From contig NZ_JACA01000012.1 in assembly GCF_000520995.1 (NCBI RefSeq), forward strand, positions 62,001 through 126,000: DNA of 64,000 bases, read 5' to 3'. Below, one piece after another: positions 61,293 through 64,000 of this stretch. Source of the DNA: Aquimarina macrocephali JAMB N27 (GTDB taxonomy: Bacteria > Bacteroidota > Bacteroidia > Flavobacteriales > Flavobacteriaceae). The translations under genes and the position numbers were made by a program. The first letter of the stretch is position 1; each line of letters starts with the position of its first letter. The notes under the pieces are model-generated. The model ran no database searches, was not told the DNA's origin, and saw nothing but the letters and a program-made list of their open reading frames with translations.

Positions 61293-63059
61293 TTATAGTT
61301 GTTTATCTATTGATGCAATTACTCTAGAGGCTTTATCATAATCCTGTTGCATTGCCGAAGTAGAAGATGGAGTATATCTTGCAAACTCACAGCTCTCTAA
61401 CAATGCAATAAATTCTATAGATATCGCATCTTCAACATCACGTTCCTTTAGTAATCGCTGGATACGTTCTTTACTCATATCACTTGTTTGGATATGTAGT
61501 TTTGCTTTTAAATAATTATGTAATGCTCGTTCCATAGCTATATAGAACTCTTTTTGGTTTCCTAGATTCTTTTTAGCCTCAGAAAGATATTTACGAGCCA
61601 ATTTATCTGCTTTCCGAACTCGGTTACCACTTACATCGCTTAGTCGTTCTTGTCTTTTTTTACCAAAGAAAAGGAATAGAGGAATCGCTAATAAAGGTGC
61701 CGTTAATGACAACCAGTACACAGTAGATTTAAAAAAGTACTCTTTTTTAATAGGTTGAAGACCTGCATTTAGTTTTAAAAATCTAAACTGATTTCCCACT
61801 TGAGTTACTAATTTTTTATTTGTCCCTCCAGATTCTGATGTAACGACTGTATCTCCCCCATCAGGGCCATTTTTCACATTAACTACAATCTCATCTGATG
61901 TAATTCTTTTATATGTTTCTGTTTTTAAATCAAAATAAGAAAACGAAATTGATGGTATTGGATATTTACCTTTATATTGTGGCACTAAGGTGTAGGTGTC
62001 AGATATATTACCTCCCATACCCGTAAGATTTGTTCGTACTCTTTCATTATGCTGCGGTTCATATTGTTCTAAACCATTAGGCACATTAAGCTTTGGTAAA
62101 TCAAATAGTTTTAAATTACCATTACCAGTAACCAAAACCTTAGCATCTAAAGATTCTGTAGCATCTAGCTCTGCTTTATTAGTAGTTACTTTGAAATCAA
62201 AATCTCCCACTGCGCCCGAAAAATCATCTGGTTTTCCTTGTATTGGTAAAGGTTTTGCCTCTATTATTCTATTACCTGCAGCTACAGTCTTATTAACCGT
62301 TGTGTATAATCTACCACCAAAAATGTCTCTTCTTTTTGTGGGAACATCTACAGAAACGGTTAAAGTGAGAGGCTCTATATTTAATTTACCTGTTTTTTGC
62401 GGATATAGTACTGTTTTACGAAGCACTACATAACGATATGGTTCTCCTTTATATTCCCCATTTTCAATTTTGAGTTGTTTCATATCGATTGCCTGACTCC
62501 AAAAATCGCTGTATTTTGGGCTGTCTAGCTCTCGCCAGTTGCTTACACTAATTCGCGGACTAACATATAGTTTATAAACAACTGTAATTGCCTCATTTAA
62601 ATAGGGATCTGATTTAGAAACTTCTGCTATAAGATGAAGGTTTTCACTGGCAACAAAATCTGTATCATTGCCATCTTTTGGTTTATCTACTGCGCCTGTA
62701 ACTTCAACTCTTATCGGTAATGTTTTATACGTCTGCCCATCAATCTCTATAGTTGCTTGTTTTATAGTAAATTGTCCTCTACGTGTAGGTTCAAGAAAAT
62801 AACTGAATGTTTTGGCGTATGATCGTTTTCCATTAACCCATGAATTACTAATAGATTGATTAGGTCCACCTATAACTGTAAATCCCGAAAAGGAAGGAGG
62901 TGTAAAATTGTCCCCATCTTTATTCATTTCAAAATCTACTCGTAATCTTTCATTTACACCTAACTTTTTCTTGCTTACTTTAGCCTCAAACCTCACTTGC
63001 CCCAATGCAAACTGCATTGTGGTCAGAAATAAGGTTAGAAAAATTAGTTTTAGTTTCAT
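61293..63059 (-). CDS. batD: BatD: large membrane-anchored oxygen-tolerance protein
   Basis: The 588-residue protein has a signal peptide, a long periplasmic beta-sandwich region (VRFEAKVSKKKLGVNERLRV and repeated Ig-like strands) and a late transmembrane helix (about 445-465), with a cytoplasmic helical tail (MERALHNYLKAKLHI). This fits BatD. In Bacteroides, Bat proteins support aerotolerance; the mechanism is not established. It is followed closely by batE. Confidence 0.88.
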   Translation of the reverse strand: MKLKLIFLTLFLTTMQFALGQVRFEAKVSKKKLGVNERLRVDFEMNKDGDNFTPPSFSGFTVIGGPNQSISNSWVNGKRSYAKTFSYFLEPTRRGQFTIKQATIEIDGQTYKTLPIRVEVTGAVDKPKDGNDTDFVASENLHLIAEVSKSDPYLNEAITVVYKLYVSPRISVSNWRELDSPKYSDFWSQAIDMKQLKIENGEYKGEPYRYVVLRKTVLYPQKTGKLNIEPLTLTVSVDVPTKRRDIFGGRLYTTVNKTVAAGNRIIEAKPLPIQGKPDDFSGAVGDFDFKVTTNKAELDATESLDAKVLVTGNGNLKLFDLPKLNVPNGLEQYEPQHNERVRTNLTGMGGNISDTYTLVPQYKGKYPIPSISFSYFDLKTETYKRITSDEIVVNVKNGPDGGDTVVTSESGGTNKKLVTQVGNQFRFLKLNAGLQPIKKEYFFKSTVYWLSLTAPLLAIPLFLFFGKKRQERLSDVSGNRVRKADKLARKYLSEAKKNLGNQKEFYIAMERALHNYLKAKLHIQTSDMSKERIQRLLKERDVEDAISIEFIALLESCEFARYTPSSTSAMQQDYDKASRVIASIDKQL

Positions 63060-63114
63060 TTTTTATGCTATTTAGATCGTTAGATTTTTAAAACCTAACA
63101 AGTCTTTTATCAAA

Positions 63115-63996
63115 TTACCAGTCTTTATCTGTTTTAACTTTTGACCCTTGAGCTTTTTTGGCGTTAATCTTATCCTGAACTTTCTTTTCCTGATTGTTCA
63201 TAGCTTCGAGTAAACTTTTAACTTGTTCTGGTGATAATTTACCTTGAACCTGTTGCTGTTGCTGGTCTTTAGGTTTGCCTTCCTGATCTTTTTGATCTTT
63301 TCCTTTATCCTTTTTCTCATCTTTAGGCTCGCCCTTGTCATCTTTTTCTTTATCTCCTTCATCTTTTTTATCCTCTCCTTTATCTCCTTCTTTATCCTTT
63401 TGATCTTCTCCCTTTTCTTTTTCCTTATCTCCGTCATCTCCCTTTTTATCTTCTTTATCGTCTCCTTCTTTCTTATCCTTATTATCCTCCTTCTGATCTT
63501 TGTCTTTATCTTTGTCCTTATTCTGATCGTTCTGCTCCTGTTGTTGCTCTAGCATTTTTTTTGCTAATGCCAGGTTATAACGGGTTTCATCATCTTTAGG
63601 ATTATTTCTAAGTGCATTTTTATAAGCTTCAACAGCTTCTTTATATTTTTTTTGTTCCATATAGGTATTTCCCTGATTATGAAATGCCTTATGTTTTTCT
63701 GATTTAGCCGAAGCTACCTTAGCTGCTTCTGTATAACGATGCGTAGCTTCGTCATATTTTTCAGAATTATAATACGCATTAGCTAAATTATATTTTGCTG
63801 TAGGATTTACAGGGTTTTTGGCAATCGCTTTTCTGTATTCTCCTTCTGCTTTAGGAAAATTACCGTCTTTAACCAGAACCTTATTACCTGTAGCTATAAA
63901 CTGATTTGCTTCATTAATAACTTCATCACGATTCTCTTCCTGAGCACATATAATCCCCATCTGAAAACATAATATAATACATAAAATCTTTTTCAT
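63115..63996 (-). CDS. batC: BatC: TPR protein with charged low-complexity tail
   Basis: The 293-residue protein has a signal peptide (CIILCFQMGIICAQ), TPR units (AKYNLANAYYNSEKYDEATH, AFHNQGNTYMEQKKYKEAVE, YKNALRNNPKDDETRYNLAL) and a ~100-residue tail almost entirely of Lys, Asp, Glu and Gln (about 155-255). This is BatC. The upstream batA/batB genes should lie beyond the right edge of the window. The charged tail is likely periplasmic and flexible. Confidence 0.88.
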   Translation of the reverse strand: MKKILCIILCFQMGIICAQEENRDEVINEANQFIATGNKVLVKDGNFPKAEGEYRKAIAKNPVNPTAKYNLANAYYNSEKYDEATHRYTEAAKVASAKSEKHKAFHNQGNTYMEQKKYKEAVEAYKNALRNNPKDDETRYNLALAKKMLEQQQEQNDQNKDKDKDKDQKEDNKDKKEGDDKEDKKGDDGDKEKEKGEDQKDKEGDKGEDKKDEGDKEKDDKGEPKDEKKDKGKDQKDQEGKPKDQQQQQVQGKLSPEQVKSLLEAMNNQEKKVQDKINAKKAQGSKVKTDKDW

Positions 63997-64000
63997 ACTT

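Noticed and set aside
63244..63552. Hydrophobic plus-strand ORF opposite batC
   Set aside because: It is the mirror of the Lys/Asp/Glu repeats of batC; such Phe/Leu/Ile-rich shadows are expected from the complementary codons.
1..64000. tRNA genes, rRNA genes and CRISPR arrays
   Set aside because: No cloverleaf-like segment with a TTC-GA loop, no rRNA-like conserved stretch and no regularly spaced repeats were found in the gaps by eye; a covariance-model search would be more sensitive.

Overview
The window is a chromosomal segment from a member of the Bacteroidota, most likely a marine gliding Flavobacteriia of the Flavobacteriaceae/Aquimarina kind. The evidence is low G+C, a gldH gliding lipoprotein, a Bat (aerotolerance) operon, many Bacteroidetes-type lipoproteins, a TonB-receptor/FecR/ECF-sigma set with an STN domain, M57 and S41 lipoprotein peptidases, and weak Shine-Dalgarno sequences. 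No rRNA, tRNA, CRISPR array, insertion sequence or prophage was recognised. The genus is inference.

Layout. 1-2.2 kb: end of a BNR-propeller protein, hemJ, a GNAT enzyme. 2.3-5.4 kb: M57 (HEIGH) lipoprotease, then yicC-gmk-nadD. 5.4-9.6 kb: enoyl-CoA hydratase, NtrY-like histidine kinase, double ATP-binding oligopeptide ABC protein. 9.8-13 kb: S41 peptidase, barrel-like protein, membrane AraC regulator. 13-16.3 kb: 727-bp non-coding stretch, then CoA-transferase subunits A and B separated by a 1-Cys peroxiredoxin and a zinc-ribbon membrane protein. 16.3-21.8 kb: PBP1A, gldH, ricT, trhO. 22-28.5 kb: a double-glycine leader peptide gene, recA, an ECF sigma/membrane-barrel pair, plsC, trpS. 28.7-41.8 kb is the accessory part: lipoproteins, AraC and TetR regulators, two beta-lactamase-fold hydrolases, an AlkC-like DNA repair protein, an AraC pseudogene, an amidohydrolase, a four-gene TetR/membrane operon, and three tiny genes absent from ordinary ORF calling. 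41.8-47 kb: pheS and assorted enzymes and regulators. 47-55 kb: a three-gene transglutaminase-7TM / ATP-grasp / barrel operon, divergent from sigma-FecR-TonB receptor. 55-64 kb: toxin-antitoxin pair, CvpA and fatty-acid hydroxylase-like genes, SulP transporter plus beta-carbonic anhydrase, and batC-batD-batE.

The most interesting material is (1) a family of ~50-residue acidic/helical proteins beginning MTEKKLYERL at 30013 and 39957, with a possible relative at 39735, two of them divergent from a small XRE regulator across a perfect 18-bp palindrome; (2) the transglutaminase-7TM / ATP-grasp module, whose transglutaminase keeps an apparent Cys-His-Asp triad although related families are described as inactive; (3) a double-glycine precursor peptide without a nearby exporter; (4) a 593-bp non-coding region bounded by 35-bp inverted repeats and rich in hairpins; and (5) similar GGTAGG hairpins in front of both the sigma factor and its anti-sigma gene.
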